Source: Nitrososphaerales archaeon
GTDB lineage: Archaea; Thermoproteota; Nitrososphaeria; Nitrososphaerales; UBA183
DNA: 10,925 nucleotides
Direction of reading: 5' to 3'
Assembly: GCA_030042335.1 (NCBI GenBank)
Contig: JASHZW010000117.1
Coordinates: 1 to 10,925, forward strand
Positions within the stretch are counted from its first letter, which is position 1. The number at the start of each line of letters is the position of its first letter. The translations under genes were made by a program, and so were the position numbers. The notes beneath the pieces were generated by a model. The model saw nothing but the letters and a program-made list of their open reading frames with translations. It was not told the DNA's origin and did no database searches. Positions 1-6,575 of this stretch are shown one piece after another.

Positions 1-53
1 TACCAGAGGGTCACGCTTTCATCGGAGGGAACATGCCGACCATCATGCACAAC
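1..53 (+). other. C-terminal end of an intein inserted in the RadA Walker A motif
   Basis: In the radA frame, bases 3-53 encode PEGHAFIGGNMPTIMHN. This has the form of intein splicing blocks F and G: a His-x-Phe in block F (His 12-14, Phe 18-20), then a short hydrophobic stretch ending in the penultimate His (48-50) and terminal Asn (51-53). The next residue is Ser (54-56), a valid +1 nucleophile. In ordinary RadA this segment would instead read as the P-loop GEFGSGK, which is absent here, while homology resumes exactly at the following Ser/Thr-Gln. The inferred insertion point is therefore between the Lys and Ser/Thr of the P-loop, a position used by RadA inteins known from Thermococcales. 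The N-terminal blocks and any homing endonuclease domain are outside the window. Confidence 0.85.
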
Positions 54-680
54 AGCCAAATCTGTCACACCCTCAGCTGCATGGTCCAGCAGCCGACCGA
101 CGCCGGCGGCCTCGACGGCGGGGTGGTCTACATCGACACCGAGGGCACGTTCAGGCCCGAGAGGGTCTCCGAGATCGCCACCGCTCGCGGGTTCGACCCG
201 GACGCGATCCTCTCCCGTATCCTCGTGGCGAGGGCACACAACAGCGCCCACCAGGAGCTCATCGTGAAGGACCTCGGCAGGATAGTCGAGAAGAACAAGG
301 TCAAGCTCGTCATCGTCGACAGCGCGGTAGCCCACTACAGGGCCGAGTTCCTCGGGAGGGGCACGCTGGCCGAGCGCCAGCAGCGTCTCAACCGGTTCAT
401 GCACGCGCTCCTCAGGACCGCCGAGGTCTACAATATCGCGGTCGTTATGACGAACCAGGTCCAGTCTGCCCCAGACAGCTTCTTCGGAGACCCCACGAGG
501 GCGACCGGCGGTCACGTCGTCGCTCACACGAGCACTTACAGAATCTACCTCAGGAAGGCGGGGAAGAACAGGATAGCCCGCATGATGGACAGCCCATACC
601 ATCCCGAACGTGACGCGGTCTTCGTCCTCGACGAGCGGGGAGTCGATGACCCGCCGGAAGAATCCAGCAAGAAAAGATAG
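1..680 (+). CDS. radA: DNA repair and recombination protein RadA, C-terminal part (5' end outside window, interrupted by an intein)
   Basis: RadA is the archaeal RecA/Rad51 recombinase: an ATPase that forms filaments on single-stranded DNA and drives strand exchange. The reading frame is open from base 3, so the ATG at 33 is internal and not the start. From the Ser codon at 54-56 onward the sequence is extein: SQICHTL directly follows where GEFGSGK of Walker A should be. After it come YIDTEGTFRPER, the Walker B strand KLVIVDS (about 303-323), the GRGTLAERQQ motif, the L2-region segment TNQVQ..PDSFFGDPTR.TGGH, and the archaeal C-terminal motif IARMMDSPYHPE. The N-terminal helix-hairpin-helix domain and most of Walker A lie upstream of the window. 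The C-terminal tail is short and charged (PPEESSKKR). Codon usage is GC-rich like the neighbours. The RadA assignment is very secure; a paralogue such as RadB is unlikely given the full L2 and C-terminal motifs. Confidence 0.95.
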   Translation, partial: PEGHAFIGGNMPTIMHNSQICHTLSCMVQQPTDAGGLDGGVVYIDTEGTFRPERVSEIATARGFDPDAILSRILVARAHNSAHQELIVKDLGRIVEKNKVKLVIVDSAVAHYRAEFLGRGTLAERQQRLNRFMHALLRTAEVYNIAVVMTNQVQSAPDSFFGDPTRATGGHVVAHTSTYRIYLRKAGKNRIARMMDSPYHPERDAVFVLDERGVDDPPEESSKKR

Positions 681-700
681 CCTCTCCCTATTGGGAACGG

Positions 701-708
701 TTTAATAT
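701..708 (+). promoter_or_regulatory. TATA box of the surface protein gene
   Basis: TTTAATAT lies at 701-708, in the short gap after radA. Its centre is about 29 bp upstream of the ATG at 734, the spacing expected for a nearly leaderless archaeal transcript. It is only about 11 bp upstream of the first in-frame ATG at 716, too close for that codon to be transcribed from this promoter. The box therefore argues for 734 as the real start. Confidence 0.6.
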
Positions 709-733
709 CGTACCAATGCCGGCGAGACCCTTC

Positions 734-3436
734 ATGAAAGCCAGAGCGACCCTTGTTTTGGTCCTCGTCCTTTCTCTGGCGCTGGTCCCGGTGCTGGCTT
801 CAGTCCCGGTGCACGCGCAGAGCGGGTACACCGAGAAACTAACTGTCTATACCGCCGGCGAAGACGCGTTCTGGTGTATCACGATGGGCGGGCTCGCCAC
901 CACTCCGTCGTCAATCACGACTGTGGAATCCACTACCGGCCTGACCTCTTTCAGTCTGATAGCGATGAGCAGCAGTGGTCTGACCTCCGACCTTCAGGTC
1001 TTCGGGGCCAATGGGTACAACCTGCTCCACCTTCCGTCTACGCCGTCGGAAGGCCTCTTCCTCACGGTCAACGCGTCGGCCTCGACTGCCGATGCCGCGG
1101 TCGTCTCCGATTTCGACTCGCTCTTTGTCACCAATTTCACGCAGGTCAGCTCGTCGGGAGACTCCGTCACTTACTACGCTCCAGTCGACTTTGTGAACAC
1201 TGCGCTCCTCGTGCTTTATCCGCTCGTCCCCACCTCACTAGGCGGGTTCGCATCCTTCGTCTCTGAGAGCACACTCGAGAGCGTGCCCACCCCCTTCGTG
1301 GAACTGACCGGGAGCTACAACGGCACCGGGTTCAGCAACGCGATATCTATCGGCGGTGCTGCGACCGACGTCATCAGCTCGACCGGGGCGCTGAACCTGT
1401 CGGAACTGATTGGCAGCACTAATGCGACCATCAGCACGGCGAGTTCCTCGACTTCCAGCGAGGTCGTCATCCATTCACTCGACGGCCTCATCTCTTCTAG
1501 CGACGCCGCGACGGTCACTAATCACGTAGGTAACTTCAGCAGCTCCTACTACCTGAGTGTCGCTCCCAGCGCACAGGTGAAGGCCAACGTTACGATTGAG
1601 ACCCAGCATCCGGTCGCGCTCGCCTACAGAGAGCTCGACCACGGTGAGGTCACGGACGGCGACCTCCTTGGCGTCGACATCCTGGTCTTCAACACGGCCG
1701 AGTCCGGGACCATCTATAACGTGACCTTGGACGACAACTGGTGGCAGCAATATCCCAGCGTCTTCCAGCTCTCGTCGGGGTCGTCCTCCAGCATCCTGAT
1801 TCCGAGCATCGCGGCAGGTCAGAACCAGACGCTGAGTTACACCCTCAACGTCACGTCCTCGTCCGCCGCCCAGATAACTATCCCTGCCACGAGCCTTAGC
1901 TACACCTACAAGCTCTCGAACGGCACTTACACCGGGTACGCGAGACTCGGGCAGCAGGTTCTTGAGGTCAACCAAGTCGACCCCTCGCTCTCGGCCGTCG
2001 CCAAGACGGATGTCTCGTCCGGGTCCGCGCTCGGAACTTCGGGCAACTATACGATTACGCTGACCAACCTAGGCACCTCTGCGGCCCAGGACGTCACGGT
2101 AGCCGGCAAGTCGGTGGGCACCATCGTCCAGAACGGAGGGACCACGACGATTGACGTTCCCATCACGTACCTCAACCTTGCCGAGACCAATCTTAGCAGC
2201 TCGTTCTTGGTCACCTACACGAACACCGCGCAGCAGTCGTTCAACGTGACAACGAACAACGTGCAGCTCATCTACTCGCATACGTCGATGGTGATACCCT
2301 TCATCGAGCTTACGACCAACGATACGGTGACGGAGAGCGCGATCGCTGCGAAGACCATGAACGTAACTTACACGTTCTCGAACGGGGGGAGTGGCAAGCC
2401 GAGCAGTATCAACGCGACGAATACGTTCCCGTCAGGCGTCACCTGCACGGACGCCTCCCTTGTGGGAACCTGCTCAGGCAACACCTACAGCGTTTCCATC
2501 ACCTCCCTGCCAAGTTCGGGCGAAAACAACCTCACCCTGACCTTCAACACCAACAACTACATCGTACCGCCGACGAGCATCGTCGCGAGTTATGAGGGCA
2601 TGGAGCTCTACACGTACGGCGGCGGCTACGTGATACCCGCGGGCCTCGTGATAACAAAGTCGTTCAGCCCGAACACCGGTTTCCCCGGAAGCGGTTCGGT
2701 GGTGACGCTAGGCATCAAGAATGTCGGGACATCACCCGTTTACAATCTGACCCTCAACTCCGGGTTCGACAATTTCGACCTGGCCTCCAACTCCTCAGAG
2801 ACCACCTACAGGACATATGCGCAGATATCTGCAGGCGCGAGCGAGAACTTCACCTACGGCGTGACGCTCAGTGCCGCCGAATACGGTAACGTCTCGGGCA
2901 CCACCGCCTCCGCCGACTTTTCGTTCGCAGGCGCAGCGCAGGGGATCTCGGAAGGAAGCGGCAGCATGATCGTCTACGCGGCCCCGACGGCGACGGTCAC
3001 AACCAGCCCGACGAGCCCGGAGCAGAACCATGACTTCACACTCACCGTGACGATATCGAACTCCGCAGCGGTCGGCGTGTCGGACGTAGTCTACACGCTG
3101 AAGCTGCCCCCCGGCGTCTCGGTCGTTTCGGGAGGCACACTTTCTAACCATGTTCTGACTCTGGACATCGCAAGCCTCGCCGCCAACGCGGACCAGAACT
3201 TCTCGTTGACGCTGAAGGCCAGCAGTGGGCTGACCATCGATACCTCCAACGCCAACGCACACCTGACCTTCCAGTACCTCGGCGCAGCGCTAGCCGGTAC
3301 CCCGATAGCCAACTCGATAATTGTGAGGATTGATGAGACGACCACGTATACGCTCCCCATCGGCGTCGCGGTCGTGGCAGGGCTCGTGGCGGTAATCTTC
3401 GTGAGGCGCAGAGCGGGTCCAGTTGCCAAGCCCTAG
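734..3436 (+). CDS. Large secreted, membrane-anchored surface protein with repeated Ig-like (CARDB/COG1361-type) domains
   Basis: This is a predicted cell-surface protein of about 900 residues. It begins with a Sec signal peptide (MKARATLVLVLVL through a VHAQ-type cleavage site near residue 29) and ends with one transmembrane helix (roughly residues 872-890) followed by a basic RRR stop-transfer tail. The exterior is rich in Ser, Thr, Asn and Gly with very many N-x-S/T sequons, so heavy N-glycosylation is likely. At least three beta-sandwich-like segments of the CARDB/NEW3 type are visible, near residues 415-460 (SGNYTITLTNLGTSA), 636-690 (GLVITKSFSPNTG..VTLGIKNVGTS) and 750-830 (FTLTVTISNSA..LKLPPGVSVVSGG). 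Such layouts occur in archaeal S-layer-associated and other surface proteins. The start at 734 is chosen over the ATG at 716 because of the TATA position and because it gives a cleaner signal peptide. The exact role (S-layer subunit, adhesin or other) cannot be read from sequence. Confidence 0.85.
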   Translation: MKARATLVLVLVLSLALVPVLASVPVHAQSGYTEKLTVYTAGEDAFWCITMGGLATTPSSITTVESTTGLTSFSLIAMSSSGLTSDLQVFGANGYNLLHLPSTPSEGLFLTVNASASTADAAVVSDFDSLFVTNFTQVSSSGDSVTYYAPVDFVNTALLVLYPLVPTSLGGFASFVSESTLESVPTPFVELTGSYNGTGFSNAISIGGAATDVISSTGALNLSELIGSTNATISTASSSTSSEVVIHSLDGLISSSDAATVTNHVGNFSSSYYLSVAPSAQVKANVTIETQHPVALAYRELDHGEVTDGDLLGVDILVFNTAESGTIYNVTLDDNWWQQYPSVFQLSSGSSSSILIPSIAAGQNQTLSYTLNVTSSSAAQITIPATSLSYTYKLSNGTYTGYARLGQQVLEVNQVDPSLSAVAKTDVSSGSALGTSGNYTITLTNLGTSAAQDVTVAGKSVGTIVQNGGTTTIDVPITYLNLAETNLSSSFLVTYTNTAQQSFNVTTNNVQLIYSHTSMVIPFIELTTNDTVTESAIAAKTMNVTYTFSNGGSGKPSSINATNTFPSGVTCTDASLVGTCSGNTYSVSITSLPSSGENNLTLTFNTNNYIVPPTSIVASYEGMELYTYGGGYVIPAGLVITKSFSPNTGFPGSGSVVTLGIKNVGTSPVYNLTLNSGFDNFDLASNSSETTYRTYAQISAGASENFTYGVTLSAAEYGNVSGTTASADFSFAGAAQGISEGSGSMIVYAAPTATVTTSPTSPEQNHDFTLTVTISNSAAVGVSDVVYTLKLPPGVSVVSGGTLSNHVLTLDIASLAANADQNFSLTLKASSGLTIDTSNANAHLTFQYLGAALAGTPIANSIIVRIDETTTYTLPIGVAVVAGLVAVIFVRRRAGPVAKP

Positions 3437-3872
3437 CGAGCGTGGGCCGGAAGAGCGTTCGGCCGGAGCCGTAGTGTACAGGAAGAGTGGCCCGGGGAGG
3501 GTCTACCTCTTGCTGAAGTATCCCGCCGGCCACTGGGACTTTCCCAAGGGTAACATCGAGAAGGGCGAGGAACCGCTCCAGACCATGCGCCGGGAGGTCA
3601 GGGAGGAGACGGGTCTCACGGAGATAACCCCCATCGAGGGCTACAAGCACGTCATCGAGTACTACTACATGCGGGACGGACGAAGGATACACAAGCAAGT
3701 CGTCTTCTTCCTCGCCGAGTCGGCGCAGGGGAATGTCACCATCTCCTTCGAGCACCAAGACTATGCCTGGCTGAGTTTCGCGGAGGCGATGAAGCTAGTG
3801 ACCTACTCCAACTCAAAGAAACTTCTCCGCGCCGCCGAGGATGCGCTCAGGGAGCAGGCATCGCCGAGTTGA
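3423..3872 (+). CDS. Nudix hydrolase, likely dinucleoside polyphosphate (Ap4A-type) hydrolase
   Basis: Small Nudix-fold pyrophosphohydrolase of about 149 residues. The Nudix box is complete at residues 43-65: GX5E followed by REVREETGL, giving the Arg and Glu residues that bind the catalytic metal. It is preceded by the SAGAVVYR opening strand and the WDFPKGN loop, an arrangement typical of the bis(5'-nucleosyl)-tetraphosphatase/MutT group that cleaves nucleoside diphosphate linkages. The substrate cannot be fixed from sequence. The start is taken as TTG at 3423: no ATG or GTG precedes the first conserved strand, and TTG allows the full domain. This start overlaps the 3' end of the surface protein gene by 14 bases in another frame, so translation may be coupled. 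The 3' end overlaps convergently with pyrF by 26 bases. Family assignment is secure; the start codon is less so. Confidence 0.88.
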   Translation: MPSPSERGPEERSAGAVVYRKSGPGRVYLLLKYPAGHWDFPKGNIEKGEEPLQTMRREVREETGLTEITPIEGYKHVIEYYYMRDGRRIHKQVVFFLAESAQGNVTISFEHQDYAWLSFAEAMKLVTYSNSKKLLRAAEDALREQASPS

Positions 3873-4584
3873 ACTCCCTGGTCGCCCCGACCGGGTCGGC
3901 CGCCTCCACTATCGAGCGACCCACAATGGCGAAATCGGTCCCGGCTTCTATAATGGCGCGGTCGGCCTTGCCGCCCTGGCGACCCACACCCGGGCTGAGG
4001 ATCAGCTGGTCCCTCGCTAACACGCCTCTCACCTGCCGTATGATCGGGAGAGACTTGGCCGAGACTATGACGCCGTCTGCCTTCCACTCCCTCGCCCTCC
4101 TCGCGAACTCCATGTAGAGCGGTTCACCCCCGAACATCAGACCGTAGCCCTCCTTAGCTCCGGCATGGCTCATGTAGACGAGGAGGACCACACCCTTCCC
4201 GCGCGCCCTTGCCTCGGCCATGACCTCGGAGAGCCCCTCCTCTGCGCCTACGAACGGATTCGCTATCACGGCGCTGAACCCGCTCGAGAAGAGCAGGTCG
4301 ATAGCCTCCTGATTGGTCGACCCGACGTCGTTGAGCTTCATGTCAGCGATGGCAGGAAGACCTTTCGAATCGCAGACGCGCAGCACTTCCGTCAACCCCT
4401 TCAGGCCGACAGGCAGCAGTAGGTGCCAGTTCACCTTCACGCCGGCCACCGAGTCTCCCACCTCTGCAAGGAGTCTGGCGGCCCGCTCCGCCCTCGTCTC
4501 GGTCGGACCGGTAAAGTCGAGGGCGAGGATGACACGGCTGGAATGCTTCTTGGAGGAACTTACGAGGTCATCGCGGAATCCCAA
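3847..4584 (-). CDS. pyrF: Orotidine 5'-phosphate decarboxylase
   Basis: PyrF decarboxylates OMP to UMP, the last step of de novo pyrimidine synthesis, as a cytoplasmic TIM barrel. Visible landmarks in the 245-residue product are the first-strand Asp (ALDF, residues 21-24), Lys50 in GVKVN, the catalytic array Asp81-x-Lys83-x-x-Asp86 followed by GSTN, the phosphate-binding loop SPGVGRQGG (197-205) and the last-strand VGRSI (221-225). The DMKLNDVGSTN version differs slightly from the common D-x-K-x-x-D-I-P-x-T form but keeps the charged residues. The related hexulose-6-phosphate synthase also has D-x-K-x-x-D, but the VKVNWHLL strand and length fit PyrF better. The start is TTG at 4584, immediately after the TGA of the upstream gene, with a GGTGGAG Shine-Dalgarno-like stretch just before. 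The gene is therefore probably translated from a bicistronic mRNA. Its end overlaps the convergent Nudix gene. Confidence 0.9.
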   Translation of the reverse strand: MGFRDDLVSSSKKHSSRVILALDFTGPTETRAERAARLLAEVGDSVAGVKVNWHLLLPVGLKGLTEVLRVCDSKGLPAIADMKLNDVGSTNQEAIDLLFSSGFSAVIANPFVGAEEGLSEVMAEARARGKGVVLLVYMSHAGAKEGYGLMFGGEPLYMEFARRAREWKADGVIVSAKSLPIIRQVRGVLARDQLILSPGVGRQGGKADRAIIEAGTDFAIVGRSIVEAADPVGATREFNSAMPAP

Positions 4585-5268
4585 TCAGAACTCCACCAGC
4601 GGGTGCTTCTCCGCCAGCTTGATGACCTTGACGTAGTGGAGCCCGTGCTCGTCGGCCCTCTTGCTGAACCCAGTCTCGGCGAGGTTCGAGGGCGAGTACT
4701 TGATGAAGCCCGTCGACGGCTCGTCCTTTATCCGGGCGTAGAAGAAGAGCGAGGCCTCCTCGAAGTCGTCCAGGCGCGCGAACGCGCCGACTATCCAGCT
4801 CGTCCCGTTCTTGAAGCTGTACACGGGCAGCGGTGGTTCTTCGTAGAGCATCTTGTAGGTCGCTAGCTTGACGAGCGAAGGCAGGTCGGCAACCTGAGCG
4901 GCAAGGAACTTCTGGTTGAACTCCTTCTTGTGCTCCAGTATGCTCGGGAGCTTGAGAACGTGGATAATCGGCGAGTAGATGTACGAGGGGTTTGTGGCCG
5001 AGCCGACGAGGAGTACCTCTTCGGTCTCGCCGGCGTTCTTGTAGGCGAGGAATTCCCCTCCGGCATCTCCCTCGTAATAGTAGAATATCGGTACGCCCAT
5101 GAAGAGGTCGTTCTGCACAGACAGCCTGATTCTGTTGCCGTGGGTCGACATGAAAATCGGGAGCTGAGCCCGCTCGAGCGCGCACGCGAGCCTTCCAAGG
5201 TCGGCCAGCGACCCGAGTTTAACGAAGCACCCTCCGATGATCCTTCGCTGCTCTTTCTTCGCCGGCAA
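4585..5268 (-). CDS. Conserved-looking protein of unknown function, cotranscribed with pyrF
   Basis: A 227-residue soluble protein that I do not recognise. It has no signal peptide or membrane helix. The mix of hydrophobic strands (VPIFYYYEG, EEVLLVGSA, SWIVGAFARL, SLFFYARI) and helices suggests a mixed alpha/beta fold. GC-rich codon usage and a clean frame indicate a real gene. The start is inferred as TTG at 5268: a TATA-like element lies about 29 bp upstream, and the first residues (PAKKEQRRIIGG) look like a natural N-terminus. The stop codon abuts the TTG start of pyrF, so the two form an operon. That places the protein next to pyrimidine synthesis by context only; no catalytic motif supports a nucleotide-related role. 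Confidence 0.8.
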   Translation of the reverse strand: MPAKKEQRRIIGGCFVKLGSLADLGRLACALERAQLPIFMSTHGNRIRLSVQNDLFMGVPIFYYYEGDAGGEFLAYKNAGETEEVLLVGSATNPSYIYSPIIHVLKLPSILEHKKEFNQKFLAAQVADLPSLVKLATYKMLYEEPPLPVYSFKNGTSWIVGAFARLDDFEEASLFFYARIKDEPSTGFIKYSPSNLAETGFSKRADEHGLHYVKVIKLAEKHPLVEF

Positions 5269-5290
5269 CTCTGGCCGCCGTCGATTACTG

Positions 5291-5302
5291 GGATTTAATA
5301 AT
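5291..5302 (-). promoter_or_regulatory. TATA-like element between divergent genes (drives the 5268 gene and pyrF)
   Basis: On the minus strand this reads ATTATTAAATCC, centred about 29 bp before the TTG at 5268, which would give a leader of only a few bases. Because the element is AT-rich on both strands, it could also serve the plus-strand gene starting at 5341, with a leader of roughly 19 bases. An A-rich run (about 5315-5327) is the alternative plus-strand promoter candidate. Confidence 0.5.
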
Positions 5303-5340
5303 CTTCTTCCCGGGAAAAAGAAAAAAACACAACTGTTCGT

Positions 5341-5754
5341 GTGGCCGGTCGGAACTTGCCTGAGACATACGCCGAGATACTGGCCGAGGTGAGGGAGATG
5401 CGGCGCTCTCTCGCCAACCTGATTGGCGCGCCCGAGAACTCCGAGACCGAGAGCTCCATCTGGTCGCTCTACGCGAGGTGCGAGCGGCTGGTTGGCATCC
5501 TCAAGTTCCGCCTTGAAGTGGAAAGACCCGGCTCTTTCCTCGAGCTGCCGCGCTCCGAGGTCCCTGCGGATTTCTTGCGCCCGGCCGGGGAGGCTCTAGG
5601 GGTGGTCGACGACGCTCTCTCGAACGACAAGTACCTTGAGGCGCTCGATTCGCTCAGGACAGCTAGAACGAACCTGCGGGCCTACCTATCTTCCAAGCGC
5701 CGTATTAGGATGAGGTCGGCTCGGAAGAGCCGTCCTCGTCGTCCGTCTCCTTAG
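5341..5754 (+). CDS. Small helical protein of unknown function with a basic C-terminal tail
   Basis: A 137-residue protein starting at GTG (5341). Residues from about 6 to 120 look almost entirely alpha-helical, with heptad-like spacing (LPETYAEILAEVREMRRSL, SIWSLYARCERLVGILKFRLE, YLEALDSLRTARTNL). The last 20 or so residues are very basic (SSKRRIRMRSARKS then RPRRPSP), which would suit RNA or DNA contact. No membrane segment or catalytic motif is visible. An internal ATG at 5398 would cut off a conserved-looking first helix, so GTG is preferred. The gene is divergent from the pyrF operon, and its last 50 bases overlap convergently the 3' end of the L22e-like gene. I do not recognise the family. 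The basic tail and ribosomal-like neighbour make a ribosome- or nucleic-acid-linked role conceivable, but that is speculation. Confidence 0.7.
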   Translation: MAGRNLPETYAEILAEVREMRRSLANLIGAPENSETESSIWSLYARCERLVGILKFRLEVERPGSFLELPRSEVPADFLRPAGEALGVVDDALSNDKYLEALDSLRTARTNLRAYLSSKRRIRMRSARKSRPRRPSP

Positions 5755-6142
5755 CTTCGGGCTCGGGGGCGGGGGCGGCTCCCTCCTCCTTCTCCTCTGG
5801 AGCCGGAAGCGTCGGGCTCTCCTTTTCCTTCTCCTCCTTCTGGGCCTTCTGACCTCTCTTCTTGTCTTCCTTCTCCTCTTCTTCTTCCTCCTCCTTCTCG
5901 AGCTCGATCATCCTGAGCTCGCGTCCCTCCACTAGAACCTGGTAATTCTCACGTTCTCCCTTCTTGTTAAGGTACCTCTTGATGTAGGTCTTGACGTGTC
6001 GCGACCTGATGGTCTTCTTCATCTTGTCGTCGTCGAACGTAATCTCCCCGCCAGAGACGACCGGGACATCGCCCAGCCTCGGGCCGAGGAAGTCGGCAAG
6101 TCCTTGAGCCTCGTCCTTGAACGTGCCAACGATGATCTTCAT
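5705..6142 (-). CDS. Ribosomal protein L22e-like protein with long charged C-terminal tail
   Basis: The 145-residue product has a compact N-terminal core (residues 1-82) and a low-complexity tail. From memory, the core follows eukaryotic L22e order: FLGPRLG aligns with FLQERIK, then a Gly-Gly-x-[IV]-T strand (GGEITF), a basic helix HVKTYIKRYLNKKG matching RYLKYLTKKYLKKN, and a final strand pair NYQVLV/RELRMIEL matching WLRVVA/ELRYFQI. As in eukaryotic L22e an acidic run follows at once (Glu repeat 84-90). Here it continues as about 60 residues rich in Lys, Glu, Pro and Ala. The frame stays open upstream, but the ATG at 6142 is chosen because a TATA box sits about 28 bp ahead and the upstream translation does not look conserved. 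The tail-encoding end overlaps the convergent gene by 50 bases. The homology is short and unconfirmed; an unrelated small basic-core protein remains possible. Confidence 0.62.
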   Translation of the reverse strand: MKIIVGTFKDEAQGLADFLGPRLGDVPVVSGGEITFDDDKMKKTIRSRHVKTYIKRYLNKKGERENYQVLVEGRELRMIELEKEEEEEEEKEDKKRGQKAQKEEKEKESPTLPAPEEKEEGAAPAPEPEAKETDDEDGSSEPTSS

Positions 6143-6167
6143 TTCGCTCGCCTGTTCAACGATGAGA

Positions 6168-6173
6168 TTATAA
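6168..6173 (-). promoter_or_regulatory. TATA box of the L22e-like gene
   Basis: TTATAA (6168-6173) lies with its near edge 26 bp upstream of the ATG at 6142 on the minus strand, the expected distance for a leaderless transcript. It supports 6142 rather than the upstream in-frame ATG at 6337 as the start. Confidence 0.6.
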
Positions 6174-6509
6174 CGGTATCTGTCCCGGATGAAATCAACT
6201 AATCCCCGTTTTGAGGAGGGGATGAAAGGCACATTCGGAGGTTTCCTCTGAGGCCGCAGCCGAGAAGGTCCTAGAGCGGCTAGGACGAGAGGAGGCCATG
6301 ACCCGGTTCTTATTTCATACGGGAATCTTAGGACCAAGGAGACCTGCTCCTCCTACCTTGCCAATCGGGGTCAGAAAGTCATTCGGCGAACGACTCAACG
6401 AGCTCGCTTTCCCTGAGCGGCAAAAATGGTGGTGCCATCGACGTAGAACGCGCTCTTTTTTCATGAGATTCACAATCTTTTTTCAAGCATTACACAATAT
6501 TCGCTGCGT
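6174..6509. other. Intergenic region with several hairpins and T-runs, no convincing gene
   Basis: About 340 bases without a believable protein gene on either strand. It holds several potential hairpins: ATCCCC/GGGGAT near 6200-6222, a perfect 7-bp stem GTCCTAG/CTAGGAC (6268-6274 with 6280-6286, 5-base loop), AGGAG/CTCCT (6337-6341 with 6347-6351) and an 8-bp stem with one mismatch (6377-6384 with 6388-6395). Two runs of six T on the plus strand (6456-6461 and 6478-6483) resemble archaeal terminators. Base composition becomes AT-richer toward 6450-6509. A small plus-strand RNA is possible, but I recognise no tRNA, SRP RNA, RNase P RNA or box C/D guide. Confidence 0.4.
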
Positions 6510-6531
6510 GAACTGGTTCCGAACTGGTTCC
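6510..6531. repeat. Two adjoining 11-bp repeats with a palindromic core, possible operator
   Basis: GAACTGGTTCC occurs twice head to tail (6510-6520 and 6521-6531). Each copy contains the inverted repeat GAAC-TG-GTTC. The 11-bp period is about one helical turn, so a bound protein would sit on the same face at both copies. The pair ends about 20 bp upstream of the TATA-like element of the following secreted-protein gene, a position that suits an activator or upstream regulator site in archaea. Confidence 0.5.
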
Positions 6532-6550
6532 CAACGTTAGCCATATCTGG

Positions 6551-6554
6551 TATA
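6551..6554 (+). promoter_or_regulatory. TATA-like element of the small secreted protein gene
   Basis: GGTATACTC contains a TATA core at 6551-6554, about 24 bp before the ATG ATG pair at 6576-6581. This predicts a leaderless mRNA beginning at or next to the start codon. An ATG at 6568 is followed quickly by an in-frame stop and is not used. Confidence 0.45.
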
Positions 6555-6575
6555 CTCTCCAAACAGAATGCCAAC

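Noticed and set aside
33..680. RadA starting at the ATG at base 33
   Set aside because: The frame is open upstream to the window edge, and the residues before the Ser at 54-56 fit an intein C-terminus; starting here would leave a RadA without Walker A.
1238..3758. Long open frames antisense to the surface protein and Nudix genes
   Set aside because: They arise from GC-rich codon bias opposite a well-supported coding strand and carry no recognisable domains.
6187..6260. Box C/D guide RNA suggested by two GGATGAAA copies and a CTGA
   Set aside because: The C boxes do not match RTGATGA well, and no D' box sits at the right spacing.
6143..6337. N-terminal extension of the L22e-like protein to the ATG at 6337
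   Set aside because: The TATA box at 6168-6173 lies inside this extension, at the right distance for the ATG at 6142, and the extension does not resemble L22e.
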